A DNA stretch of 64,000 bases from Rhytidiadelphus loreus (lineage: Eukaryota; Streptophyta; Bryopsida; Hypnales; Hylocomiaceae): contig OX344765.1 of NCBI GenBank assembly GCA_947034895.1, positions 23,937,001 through 24,001,000 on the forward strand. Reading direction: 5' to 3'. Position 1 is the first letter of the stretch. Every line of letters starts with the position of its first letter. The notes under the pieces are model-generated. The model worked only from the letters and a program-made list of their open reading frames with translations, ran no database searches and was not told the origin of the DNA. Position numbers and translations under genes: made by a program. Shown piece by piece: positions 13,076-27,322 of the stretch.

Positions 13076-16000
13076 GGTTGGCTTTTTGAAAATGTATTTT
13101 TCATTGTTTCATGATTTTTGTGCCAAAGTCTATAACTGTGGTTCTTTTTCTTTGAAATTGGAAAAGAGTGGTACTCTCAATAAACACTAAATATCAACTT
13201 TGTAAAATTTGGAAGGTGTAAAACATCATGAGTAATGGCAATTAGAGTTCAAGTTGAGATTTAGTGTGTACACATTATTGATTCAATTGACATTTAGTGT
13301 TCAAGTTTGTAATTAGTGTTATAAACGCTAATTAACATTATTAGTGTAGTTAGAAAAGGAAAACTTTTAGTGTTTAAATAAAAGCTCTCAGTGTTTGAAA
13401 TCTTAACTCTCAATCTGTGAAAGAAAAGCTCTAAAAATTTGGGATGAGTTCTTAGTGTATAAAATAAGTGCTTAGTTTTTGAACTTGTATTTCCAATATT
13501 TGGAAATAATTTATTTTTTAAATACAGAAATGGGGACCCTATAGGTATCCTCCTCTTTTTATTATTTTGGTTTAAATTAGATGATGTTAATGATGATACT
13601 AATGAACATCAGTTTAGCAACCGGTCAATTAAGCAATCTTTGTACCGACCTTCTGGACAACCTGGCTGTTGCCTAGCCTGGCTTATTGGCCGACCTTGGC
13701 TGCTTGGCCTTGTTTGATTGTTGGCTAGGTTGGGCTAGGCTAACTAGTCTTCTAAAATCTAATTTTTTCTATGGAAAACTTCATTGGCCATTGCTCACCA
13801 CTTTTTGGCAATTTAATTTCCGACCTTGGGATTAAAATCAAAACAACTTGGATCTTCTATTGGGGACCCTTTCAACAAAAACTAATAAGAAAATTCTACC
13901 TAAATGCAAAGCTTCGTCATACGGGGGAATTAGGCCCCGATTTCTAGAAGAATTTTGAAAAGGTTAGTTAAAAAAACATAAAAAGAAGAACACATAGGGC
14001 AATAGCTTCGCATTATTAGAGGGTTTAGCCTCAAATTCTGGAACAATTTTGCAAGAGTTCCGTTACATGTATGAAATCAAGAGTCTTGGATCCAACCCAA
14101 GATCTCTCCAAATGACCAAAAATAATACTATAGGACCACGTATTCCTACGTCAAGGCTTTAGGGGGATTTTCACAAACCAAAGGTAGGAAATCCCACACA
14201 AGAAGCTCAATGGAATGTTTTGTTAGTATACAAGACACTTAAAAGAACCACAACAAACATGCAAATTGTTAGCAACAAGGCTTGTAGGGGATTTTCACCA
14301 AAAGATGGAAAATCCCATATAATAAGCTTGTGTGTGATGGTTAGTAAGAAAAAACCCAGCCTTAAAACACAACCAAACAAGTACTAAGGTATTCAAACTA
14401 ACGGCAAAGCCAGAATTTGGTTTGAATATCCCCAAGATTAGTACCAAAGACTCAAAGTGAATCAAATACTTCAAATTATTACTCAAAAATGTAATGGTTA
14501 GTAGGCGTTTCAAAGGGACTCCAACGTCCTTTGAAATGAGCTCAAACACACTAGAGCTTAGAACCAAAGAGCAAAAAATGCTCCAAAATGCAATTCAAAC
14601 AAGGTTTTTAGCAAATTGCCAAAATTCCAACAACGTGGTTGCGTTTGGCCAAAGCTTACAAAATAAAAAGGGTACGAAATGAAAAAGGGTGCAAAGAGAG
14701 AGGAGGAGGGGGCCTTTTATACTCATCCAAGGCCCAAATTTCCTCTCTAATTACCTATACCTACTCCTAAGTAAATAAAAATGAACTAAATTCAGATTCT
14801 ACTACTAATGTTGTGATTATTATAACTTTTGGAGAAAATCTACAAATGCCAAATTAATTGTGCCATTGTCTTTAGAAGATCCAAGTTAGTCTAGAAGATG
14901 TCTGACCCCCTACTTCCAAGTGATTTTGCAAGTAAAAACTAGCATTTAGCAAAGTAGTGAAAAAAGTCAAAAATCCATATGTTGAAGTTTTCATTTTCTC
15001 AAAGTTTTGACTAGCCTGGAAGGTTCAAGAAAGTATAAAAAGAGTTCAATTTGACTTTAATTGGACACCATATGTCCCAAGTTCACCGGTCAAACCGTCA
15101 TCATTTTGTAAATTCTTTCAAAAATAGCTTTTGTTGTCGGTTGAGGTACTTGTTAGTGTTGGAATGTCATGAAATTTGGTTGGGCGTTTATTTATGCTAT
15201 AAAATAATATCCTGATTTTTAGTGGGATTTTATTGCTACTTGGATAATTTCTATGAAATTTCCAATGCCGATAACCATAGTTGATTTTTCATGGAGTCAT
15301 CTTCTGCAATCTAGAAAAATACGAATTTTTTTGGAGAACTCCTAAGAGGTCCTTTAAAGCTATGTGCAAGTTCTCATTGGAACTTGACACTAATAATAAG
15401 AAGATGGAAATTCCTACTTCCTGATTTTAATTCCTTCGAGGAGGAATCATTCCCATAATAGGGAATCTTAGCAATTTGACTTCACCATTACGCTCTTGAC
15501 ATGTTTTTTAGTTAGAAACACCTTTCTTCACTCCTCGATCGCCTGCAATTTGAATTCGCAAATTTTACCTGCAATATTATACATGATGGCAACTTCTGCA
15601 ATTTGGGTCATGCTTCCCATGAACTCTTAACAAGATTTTCAGACTCTAAGTACCTATAGAAACCCTAAATCTTTGTTCCAAGGATGTCAAGTGCTCTTGC
15701 TATGGTTAAATCCCTCTAACATTCTATTTTATGTATTTTTAATGTTTGGCCATCAAGGCTCATTTCTATTACAAACTCACAAATGACCCCTTAAACACCT
15801 ATTAAGACATAAAGTTTATGAAAATGAAGAGTTTAGAACAATTCCGGACTTTTCGGACCTAAAACACCGTATTAGTAGGGACTTCTACAGTTCTACCAAA
15901 CATGATGTTAATACACTTTTTAGTACCTTTTGACTAGAAATACTCATAAAAATGAGCATAAAGCGAAAAAAAAAAAATCCAAGGCCCGGTGACAATTACA

Positions 16001-19000
16001 AGGCTCACAGTAAACTCCAACAACAAGATAACTTTGAAATCATTTTATTGAGGTGTGAGTAGGTGTAGTATTAATTTTTGAATTTTTTTGGTTTACTTGC
16101 CTTTGTATATGTGAATGCAGTAAGTAAAGAGTCTATTTCCCATTATAGCATGTCAATTAGACGGATATTGTATGTGAAAGGCTTATTGGTAGAAATTAGA
16201 CATGAATAGAGCTAATAGACTAGGATTTGAAGCAAGGCAAGTAGATAGTCGTGAATTTCAATTTGAATAGATGCCACCTTTCAAATGGTCTTTTTGGGAC
16301 TATAAGTCCAAATGTCTAGTTGATCTCTCTCTCTCTAGCGTGAAGTAGAGCTAGCACTAGCTTTTAAACTCTCAAGCTTTGTATAATTCGTCAAATTTAA
16401 TATAAAATATATTACTATCAATTTGTGTAAGCTCACAAGTTGTGAGTAAGTGTGTCTAATTGTCAGGAATTCACAAATGGTGAAATTCCTTGTGTAAGTT
16501 GTATTGTTGTGTGAGTCAATTTGCAAAGTGTAATTGACTATCTATTTGCTTGTGTATGCATATGCTTGTAAGAAGTACCAATGTCAAATCGTTAATTGTT
16601 GTGAGTTAATTGTCTGTGAGTCGTGGTTGAGCATTGTATGTGGTCAAGTCGACTAAGTTAAGTGTAGTGGTCTGTATGGAATTCACAGCAAAGTCACAGT
16701 TTCTAATCGACAACTTTTTGTCAAGTTGTTATGGAGTTAGTATGAGCAAGTGTATGTCAAATTAACTAATTGTTGGTTTATGACCGGGATGGTCAAATTG
16801 CGAAGTATTTGAATCAGCAAGATTGCATGACTGATCTTGAAAATAGTATATGCCGAGTGATACAATTTGCAAGTAGTCAAATTGTCATATGCATCCTTAT
16901 GTGAATTAAATTGTTAAAAAAAACTAATCTATTGATAAATGAACCATCACTGAGTGAAGTAAACATTGTGAAACTAGTCTAGTTGAAATTCAATTGGCCA
17001 GTTGGGTCAACTTGCTATTAAATACAAGTTAATAAACTTGTTGTTCAAATCGACTGCTGGAGAAGTTGTAACCAACCGGAAATCAAATCGACTCAGGGCC
17101 GGTCAAGTGAATTTGAAAGATGAATCACCATGTGAGTATTTGCAAGCTCAATCATTCAAATTAGTAAGTAAAGACGATCCTCTAAATTGTTGATTTACAA
17201 CACAAGTATGCTTAAGTCAAATTGATAATGTATAAATAAAAATCAGCCCGCTAACATTATGTGAGTACATTAATAATCTTAATTAGAAAATTGTTTGTTG
17301 TTGGACAAGTTGATTTGTGAAGTAAGCAACAAATGAGTTGAATAGACCATGTAAAAATTAGCAAGTTGTTGAAGTAAACAATTTGTCTAATTGTTGAAAA
17401 AGAACTAATCTACTTAAGAGCCTGTGATTAAGAGAGAAGTGGTTGAATTGTCCAGACAATGGAAATAATTCAACATACCATTATTGAATTAATTGAATGA
17501 TCCAATAGGTTTAGAATAAGTCATGTATTACGAATTGTCATTGGCATATGGATTGGAAAAATATGACCAGTAGTCTAATTATCAACTGAATCGAATAATC
17601 ATTGCTTGTTGTGAACTTGTGCTAACGATTCCACCGTTCTGATTAACAAATTGACATATGGTTGTGGTCGAATATACATAACTAATTGATTGTGCAGATG
17701 TTACAATTCAGCCAAGGTTAATTCTTGAGATTAATTAAGTCTAATTATTTGAGCATGTGTGCAAATAGTATTGTGAAATTAATTAGAGATTGAGTATGTT
17801 AAATTGATCATGTCAAATATTGTATGAGTTGCATTGGCAAATAATTTAATTTGCATTCCATTCGCAATAAAAGCCGTATCAATTAGACATGGTGTAAGCT
17901 GGTAAAACTCAAGTTAAGTTAAGTTGGATTTCATAGCCAGACCAATTGATAAGTTACATAGCAAGTAGACATGAAGTCTGATTGCTTGGTTTAGAGTCTA
18001 TTCGACCAAGCCACTTGGTACGAAGAACAATGCTGAGATAAGTGGACTGATTTCGAGCGCTTGAAAGTTGGAGATTAATCGACTTAAAAGCGAAAGCGAA
18101 AGCATGGCTGATTAAAGATAAATCGACTAAAACAAGAAAGAAGTCTAAACTTCTCAAACCTTGCATATGGCAAAATTAAATAGCAATATAGATTTGATTT
18201 GAGCATGTTAAATTGGAAATTAGGCCAGTAAATATAAAACCGCCTAGTTAGAAGGGAACAAAAAGAGGAAACAATAATTAATAAAATTGTCCCTAAAAGT
18301 TTATTTGTACTTCAAATATATAACTTGGCCATTTGAGTAAGTGGTTAGAGCATGCATAAGACAAATTGACCAACCACAATGACAATTTGACAAAGAGCCA
18401 ACCACTAGTAAAGTACTGTGACCACATTCATTTTGTCTATTATACTAGCATTGGTAATGGACTGAGATGATTTGACTTGAGTGTGGACCCTTTTGTTTAG
18501 ATTTCCAAAACAAGTTACAAAATCAAGTAGATAAGTATCCAACCTGTAAAACAAGTGACCTTAGTCACAATACGTTAGACTTATTGACCTTTCCATTGGA
18601 AATTACCTCTAGTTGCCTTGTGATTTTGATAAATAGACAAGATTTACATTATAGTAGGTGGAGACTCAAGACAATCACAAGAATCCCACTTATACAAAAG
18701 ACAACTCTAGGTTTGTCATGGTGAACTTCTATTACAAATTGCATAGCGTGGTAGAGCCCTTCATTTTTTCTAGCCAAGCCACACAAGTTTTCTTTTGAGA
18801 TATTGAAGAGAGACCTAGTTGGAAAGTTGTACAGCACAAAGAGGCAAGAGCATAGTGAGAGGTGGTAGATACAACGGATGCCTTCATTAGTATTACAATG
18901 GAGAGCGCAAGTCTGATTGCTCCTCAAAGGCTACCACTTCCATTAAAGACGGTTAATCTAGTAAGAGCTATAGAATTGTCAATGGAAGAGAACCTACTAG

Positions 19001-19055
19001 CATTAGAGGAGTACTAGAGCAATCTTGACTTGGTGCTCTTGACTTGAACGTGTTT
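13076..19055. other. Gene-free stretch with an inverted LTR-like fragment
   Basis: No gene recognised. Around 14690-14770, read on the minus strand, GAGTATAAAAGGCCCCC with downstream C/T-rich text resembles the TATA region of the repeat family at 45.8 and 59.0 kb, so a decayed inverted copy is likely. From 16330 to 18600 the sequence is rich in CAAATTG/AATTGT words but shows no reading frame of interest. Confidence 0.4.
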
Positions 19056-19059
19056 CATG

Positions 19060-19650
19060 TAGTCATTGGGTAGTAAGTTGTGACTTAACCCATTTTGATT
19101 TTAAGTTGGTGCTAGAATTCTTTGCATTTGGGGCATAGGAAAAAAGGGTGGGGAATTACCTTCGCTTGAAAATGGAATTCTAGAGTCAATGGCGCAATCC
19201 ATTTGTGATTTGGAGTTAATCTCCAAAAGTTCAAATTTTTACCAATATAGAAAGTCAAAACTTATTAAATTAGAATGAAAACCTTAAGTGATAAGTTTAC
19301 CGTGTAGAAATGAGAGGAGGTGGGTGCCCTTCAAAGTGTATGTAAGGACATTCATTCTCCTCTCAAATCACCCCTTAATTAGTTCATTTTTGAACCTCTT
19401 GTTATATTTTAGGTCCATTTAGTTGGATTTTTTTGTCATTGCGAGTCAAGTTGCCAAATTTGTGTGTTTTAAAAGCATTTCAACTCCATTGTTGCTATTT
19501 TTCAAAGCTTTTTTTGTAGGACATTGGAGTCCCTTCAAAGTTTGCTCTTGTATTTCATGTCTTTGAGTTTTTGTACTACTTGTATTGAAGTTGTTGTTAA
19601 TTCCTAGGGAGATCACTCCTTGTAATTTAAGGTATACACGTGAGTTAAGA
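19060..19650 (+). repeat. Dispersed repeat, probable LTR-retrotransposon remnant, copy 1
   Basis: The block at 19196-19232 matches 45679-45715 at 35 of 37 bases, in the same orientation, and includes TTTGTGATTTGGAGTT. Both copies continue to a similar GAGGAGGTGGGTGCCC motif (about 19314 and 45818). Downstream text with GTCCCTTCAAAG recurs near 59190. The promoter-like layout and dispersed positions suggest solo-LTR remnants, but termini and primer-binding site were not found. Confidence 0.45.
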
Positions 19651-21395
19651 GGGTATTTGATGTGGGGCTATTTACCTTAGTTATTGCATTTAAGATGACC
19701 ATATTTTTACATAAAAAGCTAAAAAAAGCATATTTTCAATATCCAACAATTTTTGCAAATTCATTCATGCAATATTTAAGGTGGGACTATCTTATACATA
19801 AAATTTAAATGTTCAATTCTTTTTGCCCCCACCCTTCTTCACAAATTTTTCCTTTCCTCTACTACAGATAGAATATACATCATGAAACCAACAACAATCA
19901 ATTGAATTCAAGTGCCATTGACTATACAATATTTTTAACCCCTAAAAAAAGCATATTTTTAACCCCTATAGAACGAACAATTGAAAATCCAAGTAGATTC
20001 TTATGAAGTCAATTTTGGTTAGATGTTTAGGAAATTTTGACACAAGATGTTAACATGTACCATGTAGTGGGAATATAATTTTTTTCCACACTATATTTTT
20101 GGGCAGTCTTTGCAATTTGGGCATCTTTAGGGCATCTTGTTGAAGAAGGATAATGACCTATTTGGAAACTACCCTATTAATTAGTAAAATAAGTTCGTTC
20201 AAAGGGAGATGGTCAAGTAGGAATCTATGCTAAATGGACCAATTCCTAAAATAGGTATACAATCCAAAAATAGAAAACCATGACCCAATTAGAAAAATTA
20301 GTAGCCACTTAAAGTACAACTACATTACACACCACCAACTTGATTCAAATTTATACACAGCAATGCATTGAACATCCAAACTAGAAACACACATAACAAT
20401 TACAACATATCTCCAATTGAACTCATTCACATTCTTATATCCAATACATCAATTGATTCAAAATATTTTTTCTATTAAATCCTAATTGGTAATTAAAATC
20501 ACCCTTATACAAATGTTCAATGTTAACTCAATTTGTCATCTCATTCTAATTGTTCATCAATATGATCTCAAAATTTAACTACAACTAATCTTCAAATCTA
20601 CACAGCCATCACAGCCACAATTACTTAAGCTTCATCTCAAACACTTCTAACTTGGTGACAATATTTTGATTTCATGAATCTCATAGGTAACCATCTTCAC
20701 CATCCAATCCAACTCGAACTTTTTCCATTTCTAACTGATCTTCAATCAACACATCTCCAACTAGGACACAAGACACTCCATACACACAAATTCATCCCAC
20801 TCGGACACACACACAAAGACAAAAAAAAAACTACACTATAGGGCTCCCCTGGCCAGGACTCGCACTAGCTTTTTCCAAGTGGGTCCATTTCCAATTGGAA
20901 AGGATGACTATATACTCTCCCAACAGTTGCTCAACTACCAACTTGGACATGCACTATTTGGAATCACAAGACTCACTGAACTCCTACTTGACTAAACTAC
21001 TGGCCCTTACAACCAACCTACTTGATTTACTAACTACCTAACCAAACTCACCTACTTGGACTAAATTGCAACCCAACACTCCTAATTGAATTTAACAATT
21101 TCAAAAATTTACTCAAAAAGTCACTCCAATTTAATAAAAATATATACAAAAAAAACAAATTGGAACACAAATACTATAAAAAGCATACCAATCACTCTCA
21201 ATAAACACAAAAATATCCACACAAAAAATAAAAAATTTAAAAACAAATCCAACTAGTCTATCTACACATCTTTTGCAAGAACTCTCATCAACAATTGAAA
21301 TTTGGCATTTATGAAACTAATAAAATATGACATACAATTGTCAAAAAAAATTTAGTTCTCAAATCACATTCTAAATGGAGTCAAACTTTATTAGC
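19651..21395. other. Gene-free AT-rich stretch
   Basis: No gene seen. TTAACCCCTA occurs twice, near 19935 and 19959, and may be residual ends of the TTAA-flanked family that clusters just downstream. Confidence 0.4.
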
Positions 21396-22361
21396 TCTAT
21401 TAGAAAAAAATACATTTTTGGACACAAAAAAACATAGAATCTTGTAGTATGCTAGTTAGAAAAGATGTAGAAAAAACTTTAGAAATTTCCACCTCATGGA
21501 TTGCAAGATGTAAGCATTCAAATTCACTAAAATACATTTTTGGACACAAAAAACCATAGAATCTTGTAGTATGTTGGTTGGAAAAGATGTAGAAAAAACT
21601 TTAGAAATTTCTACCTCATGGATTGCAAGATGTAAGCATTCAAATTCACTAAAATCATTTTTTGGGCACTGCAAAAAACATGGCAGCTGCACTTCACAAG
21701 CTCACTTTTCTATGAAAAAATGTCCAAATTGGTGTTGCTTCTTTGGATTCTTTTTCCTAGACAAGTTGGCTACATGCTTAAAAAATTTCACATCATTTGG
21801 AATTGTACAACATATAGGGGAAAAAATAGTAAGTAGAAAGAAGTAGAGAATGATTCAAAATATAAAATTGTTAAGAATTTAGTTATAGAATTGAAAATTG
21901 CCAATTCCAATGGTTGCAAGGTTGTAATAAACAATCTACCCCCTATGATTTTATTTTGTCCAAAAAATATCTAAAATTGAGTAAGATAAAGGACATCAAA
22001 GTTTATTTTAGAGTAGAGATTCCATAACTGCCCACAAACTTATCCTCCTCATAACTTTTGACTCATTGATCAAAATAGAATGATTCAAAGCTTTAGAAAA
22101 CCAAATCCAAATTTATGTTTTTGAAAAAAGTGATTTTTATTTATTTGCCTAAATTGTATGGCCATGGATAAAAATAACATATTAGGCCATAACTTTTGAC
22201 TCATATTTCCAAAGGTCATGAAATTTAGTGCATATGAAAGATATTCCTTGTCCCCGCCTTCTATTGAAATTTCAGCCTAAAATATGCAAATTTCTAGTCA
22301 CAATTACTTGGCCAAAAATTCTTTGTTGCCAAAAAACGCATGTTGGTCCTTTAGGGGTTAA
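21396..22361 (+). mobile_element. Non-autonomous piggyBac-type element, copy A (left end lost)
   Basis: The right end is TTGGTCCTTTAGGGG followed by TTAA at 22358-22361. The interior matches copy C over most of its length, including the phrases GATCTTGTAGTATG, CATTTGGAATTGTACAACAT and GTTGTAATAA. A 122-bp tandem duplication is present at 21411-21532 and 21533-21654 and is not seen in the other copies. The left terminal repeat is not recognisable. Confidence 0.65.
21411..21654. repeat. 122-bp tandem duplication inside element A
   Basis: The unit beginning TACATTTTTGGACAC occurs twice in a row with few differences (for example GCTAGTTAG against GTTGGTTGG). The two copies differ far less than A differs from C, so the duplication is younger than the family. 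Confidence 0.8.
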
Positions 22362-23659
22362 GGTGGATACACCCAAAATCACACCTAGCCTAAAACCGCT
22401 ATCATCTCTCCATGCACATCTCCAAAATCAATATGTATGTATATTGAAGAAACAAATTTAGAACATCTACCTAAAAAACTTTGACCCTTTTGCTTACAAT
22501 ATCCAAATGTTTAATTCTTTGGTGCGTTGGAACCTCCTTTCACTTGCCAACAAGAAAATATGAAATTTTTATTAGACTAATAATAGTAACTAGGCACAAT
22601 AGCAAAAAGTGGCTTATTGGGGGGATATCCACCTTATTGCTTATTAGGCCTAGTGTAGTATAGAGTTTCCCCTCTAACAAGAGTATGTAGTCTTAGAGTC
22701 ACTCATTACTTCTCTCAAGAAGTATTGTAGGACCTTAGATGAACAAACTCTTAATAAAATGTCATTTACCAATGAGGCATGGGTCCGTTAGTTTTGCATC
22801 CTTGAAAAGGGAACTCCTCTACAATGAACAAAATTGTGTAATATGACTCCTCAACTAACCTCAATCCTTGAATTAACTAACAAGTCCGTCCAAGGTATCT
22901 AGCAAAGCATAATACCCTCCCAACATGGGGAAGGACTGTTGCCTAGTTATACAACGTTATGTAATTCATGCTAGCCCAATAGTCATTGGAATTACTTCTC
23001 TATCTAATAGAAAAAAAACTACTATAATCCTTCCATAACATTGTATAACCAGGCAATGATCATTCCCAAGGTAGGCAGGTATATGTCTCCCCAAATGCCT
23101 GAAAAAGATTTTCATTCCAATTAATCCAAAGATTGTGGGATTGGTTGATGGGTGTCTCCTTTTTCAAAGATGCAAAAGTAACCCCAGCCTCATGGGTTCG
23201 CAACGGTATGTCCTGCTCTCAAAATATTATCCAGTTCATTTATTTATTTATTTTTAATCCTGCGGACCTTTGTACAGTATCATCATTATGAATGAGTGCA
23301 TTATATTTTCAGTATCAAGTGGAAAAGACCTGCAGTAAATTGGGGGTGGAAAATTACCTTACCTGTAGTACACTCACTCATACTGACTGCCATGTGAGCC
23401 ACCGGTATGATGATGAGCTTCAGTAATTTTAGGATAGTTCCATACTGTATTCACAGCTTTCAGTAAGCTTATTATTTCACAGCTTTTGGTGGAAGTTGAC
23501 CTTTTGGTCCATGCCCTATTTTGAATTATTGATTCCCAGTATTGCAACTGCACTAGTGTAGACAATATGACAGTATTCCCAGTATTGCAACTGCTATTTT
23601 TTCCAACTAACTTTTCATTCATCCAACATAACACTTGAATCTTATAAAGACGACCTTCC
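22362..23659. other. Gene-free spacer between elements A and B
   Basis: No gene recognised. CCAGTATTGCAACTGC occurs twice near 23536 and 23579 as a short direct repeat. Confidence 0.4.
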
Positions 23660-24594
23660 TTAACCCCTAAAGGACCATTGTCCCTTCACGGGACAAATGC
23701 GTTTTGGGTAGGTACCTACGGGCTGAAATTTTCTCCTAATTTTTTGAATTTTTTTTTGGAGGTACAAAAGTTGATTAGTTTCGTGGGAATTTAATTTTTT
23801 TTCAAAATTGGTACCTGGAAACAATAGTTATGACCAAATAAGCTCAAATGAGGAGACGGCGGACAGCTCGGGCAGCCAAAAAAAATGGACAAAAATTTGA
23901 ATTTTCTTTTTAATATTAATTTTTCTCATAGATTCTATATTTGTTTATTTGGAAAGATTTGATTCATTTCATTTGGATATGTTATGAGAAAGTTATGGAC
24001 ATTCTTGTTTTTCGGGCAGTTATAGCTTCTTCTTGAAAAAAATAACTTGTAGGATTCATTTCGGAATGAAAATTTTCAAATTTTTCAAATTTTTTTTGCA
24101 TGGTCTGATTTACTTGCTAGAACAATCTCACCATTGGGATTAGAGCATTTTAATTCCATCTAAAATATATGAAGATTTTAGATTTTCCTTCTATCTCATA
24201 CCTACTTCTACTTAACAATTTCTTTAAGAATGATAATTAATTTTTTTGGGATTTTTTTTTACCTAGACTCTCAACTCAATTCTCCACTATAAAGATTTAA
24301 AGCTCAAAACTCTATAGTGCAAAAAATTTTAAGTTAAAAATGTTCAAAGTCAAAAAATCTAGTCCCACAATGTGCTGAAAAACTTGTTTTTTCTACTTTA
24401 AACGCAGATATCTTGCAATTTGAGCGGTCAAAAATTCTGAAATTTTTTCGACACACTCTTGTACTAGTTAGGTGTAAGATACTATGGTTAGATATGGAAA
24501 AAAAAACGTCTCAATTTTTTTTACTCCTTGCTATAGGTATGGCAGTTTTGAGTGATTTCTGACAGAAAAAAGGCCTTGGTCCTTTAGGGGTTAA
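23660..24594 (-). mobile_element. Complete non-autonomous piggyBac-type element, copy B
   Basis: It is bounded by TTAA at 23660-23663 and 24591-24594. The ends are CCCCTAAAGGACCA at 23664 and the exact complement TGGTCCTTTAGGGG ending at 24590, giving a 927-bp element. TTAA target duplication plus a terminal repeat that starts with CCC is the piggyBac signature. A subterminal hairpin, TTGTCCC-loop-GGGACAA, lies at about 23679-23697. There is no long reading frame, so it would depend on a transposase in trans. Its interior is in the opposite orientation to copies A and C. Confidence 0.75.
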
Positions 24595-25362
24595 TAATCA
24601 ATTTCATTAAATTGCAAAAAATGATATTTCTATAGAAAGTTATAAGCAAAAATGTGCCAAAATTAGAAAAAAGATTGAGGTGTTAAGGGAACATGTAATA
24701 TGGCCCTTTGTTGGTAAAGTAACCCATTTCACACTTTCCAAACTGGTGCACCAACTTTTCAGAGGAAAACTCCATTACATATTGCGGGAGCATTTAGATA
24801 TGCGTTCTTATTTTTCGCCTGACCAGTCTTTGCTAGTTAAAAAGGGCCACTACAAAGAGCGCATGTATGTCTCAGGCATCTTCACTTCAGCTTGGTTTCA
24901 TTATTATGTAAGGTAGCAACACCCATAACCATCAATTTAAGGGTTTGGGACATGATGTCTATTAATAGATACACATACAACAAATTATTAGATCCTACTA
25001 GCAAGAGAAAAAGGATTTCAATGCACTTTCAAATGTATTTTTTGGACAATGTGAATATAAGTTGTGAATTTTTAAAGAGCTCACTATAGATGCACCTAAT
25101 ACCAACAATAGGGTTTGATATTCAGATGTAGTACATCCTTGTAATCACATTTATTTACTTCCCAATATTTCCCAATATTTTAGAGGTGGTGGTTATGGAT
25201 ACAATAATGCTTATGGGTGTTGCTATCTTAAGTACAGCTCCATGCCGTGATTTTAGTGCAAATCTCGCAATACCTTCAAAGCAAAGAACATTGTTATGTA
25301 CCACTCCATGTACATTCGGGAGCTAAAAGTGCCCCCTTGTGTGAACATGTCCAAAATAAATG
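24595..25362. other. Gene-free spacer between TTAA-flanked elements
   Basis: Open frames up to 78 residues near 24680-25089 have no recognisable content. Nothing else is seen. Confidence 0.4.
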
Positions 25363-25594
25363 TTAACCTTTAAACGTCAATAAAGATATTTGGCGTCCGA
25401 AGGATGATAGAGAATTCTTCTACTAAGACAAATGCACAACTATTCATCCTCTAAATTTTGTTGTGAAAAGGGGAGGTCTTCTATAGTAGTTTGATGCCTT
25501 CTAATGAGTGTTTTTGCAATTTTGTAAGCAAATGATTCACACGGTAACTGAAGGGATGATTTCCACAATCACTAGTCCGTCCTTTAAAGGTTAA
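25363..25594. mobile_element. Short (224-bp) TTAA-flanked MITE
   Basis: TTAA at 25363-25366 and 25591-25594 flanks CCTTTAAACGTC... at the left and the complement of CCTTTAAAGGACGG at the right. The ends follow the same TTAA-CC pattern as the 930-bp elements but the interior differs. Confidence 0.55.
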
Positions 25595-25798
25595 GTGTCA
25601 ATGGTCCTAGCTAGCGCTTAGCACTCAATGCAAATGGACCTTAAGCCATACCTGTATTCTACAATAAATGCCAAATTTTATAGGTGTCTTCTTGATTTCC
25701 ATCTTTTTAAGGTTATAGTCTCATGCAATAAATGGATCCTAGCTGCTAGTAATTAAAGCATGTCACGCCCTTTCTAGAATGAACATTCAATTTGTTTT

Positions 25799-26737
25799 TC
25801 AACCCCTAAAGTTCTTTGTCTATGTTTTCATCAAAAACACTCCAAAACAAACATTTTTAGTACCAGTACCAAATTATAGAAAAAATACATTTTTGGACAC
25901 ATGTAAATGTAGGATCTTGTAGTATGGTAGTTTGAGAAGATGTGGAAATTTTTTCAGAAATCTCCATTGTGTAGATAGCAAGATATAAGCATTTGAAGTG
26001 ACAAAGTCAACCCCTTTCTTTTTAGCCTTACGTAAAACTGGATAGCTTCACTTCACAAGGTCACATTTGTATGTAAAAATATCCAAAATGGTGGTGCTTC
26101 TTTGTATTCATTCTTCAATGCAAATTGGCTATTTGCTTGAAAAATTTCAGATCATTTGGAATTGTACAACATATAAGAAAAAAATAGTAAGTAAAAGAAG
26201 TAGATAATGGTTCAAAATATGAAATTCTTAAGAATTTAGTTATGGAATTCAAAAATGCCAATCTCAATGGTTGTAATGTTGTAATAAGCAATCCACATCC
26301 TATGATTTTATTTTTTTGAAAAATATTGAAAATTCTATTAAATAATACACTTCAAAGTTTATTTTAGAGTAGAGAATCCATAACTCCTTGCAAACTAAAA
26401 CTCTTTATAGCTTTCATCTCATTAATCAAAATGGAAAGATTTAAAGCTTTCTAGGTATATATAAATCTAGAAAACTAATTTCAAATTTTTTTTCCTCTAA
26501 GAAAAGTGTTTTTCTCATAAGTGCCCAAATTGCTTAGCTAGGGAAAAAAAACTACATATCATATAATAACTTCTTAACCATGTAGTCAAAAGTTATGAAA
26601 ATTGTTGGACCTTATAGAAAAAACTTGTCACCATGTTGTGTGAAAATTTTAAATAAATAAATAAAAATTCCATTTGTAGTGAGTTGCCCAAGATTGTTAT
26701 GTTGCCAAAAAATGCAGCTTGGTCTTTTAGAGGTTAA
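25799..26737 (+). mobile_element. Complete non-autonomous piggyBac-type element, copy C
   Basis: The left end CCCCTAAAG starts at 25803 next to TCAA (a decayed TTAA). The right end is GGTCTTTTAGAGG followed by TTAA at 26734-26737, giving 931 bp. The interior is homologous to A in the same orientation and to B and D in reverse. No reading frame of interest. Confidence 0.7.
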
Positions 26738-27322
26738 ACGATTAAAAGGGTCAACTCCACTTTGAGAGCAAATAAAATTCTCACTCAAAATGTAGGAAAT
26801 ATTGAGACAATTGTCACAAGGGGCCATAGTCCACACTAATTTAAATTTATCCTTTCAAAAAGAGATAGCAATCATGGAAGGCAATGGTTTTAAAGTTCAA
26901 AAGGTACTTGACATGCTACTATTGCTTTCAACACATGTTTCATTTTTCATTTGAGTACATAAGGTGAATACACCCAAAACCACCCATGTGCACATTCATG
27001 ACAAGTCGACTTCTATTAGAAGTGTCCCTCAAAGTGCAATTAAATTGTCCCTATACTTAACAATGATTAGTGAATTGTTGATTCATTAGATTTTAGTTTT
27101 ATGACCAAGCTATGTGACATTTTTTAGTAACCCTAGGAGCTTCCACTTTGAAAATTCAAAGTAATTACATGTCTTATTGCATACAAGTTTTTCCTTGGAA
27201 AAAGTGCCTCCAACTCTGTTGAATTGCTTATTTGATGTTTTTTGGTGCTTTTAGCTTATGTAGGCAAATCAAAAAATGAAACATATGTTGAAAGCTATTA
27301 GCATGTTGGGGCGCCATCATTC
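26738..27322. other. Spacer between inverted copies C and D
   Basis: 585 bp with no gene. C and D face opposite ways around it, so the whole 25.8-28.3 kb block is a large imperfect inverted repeat. Confidence 0.5.
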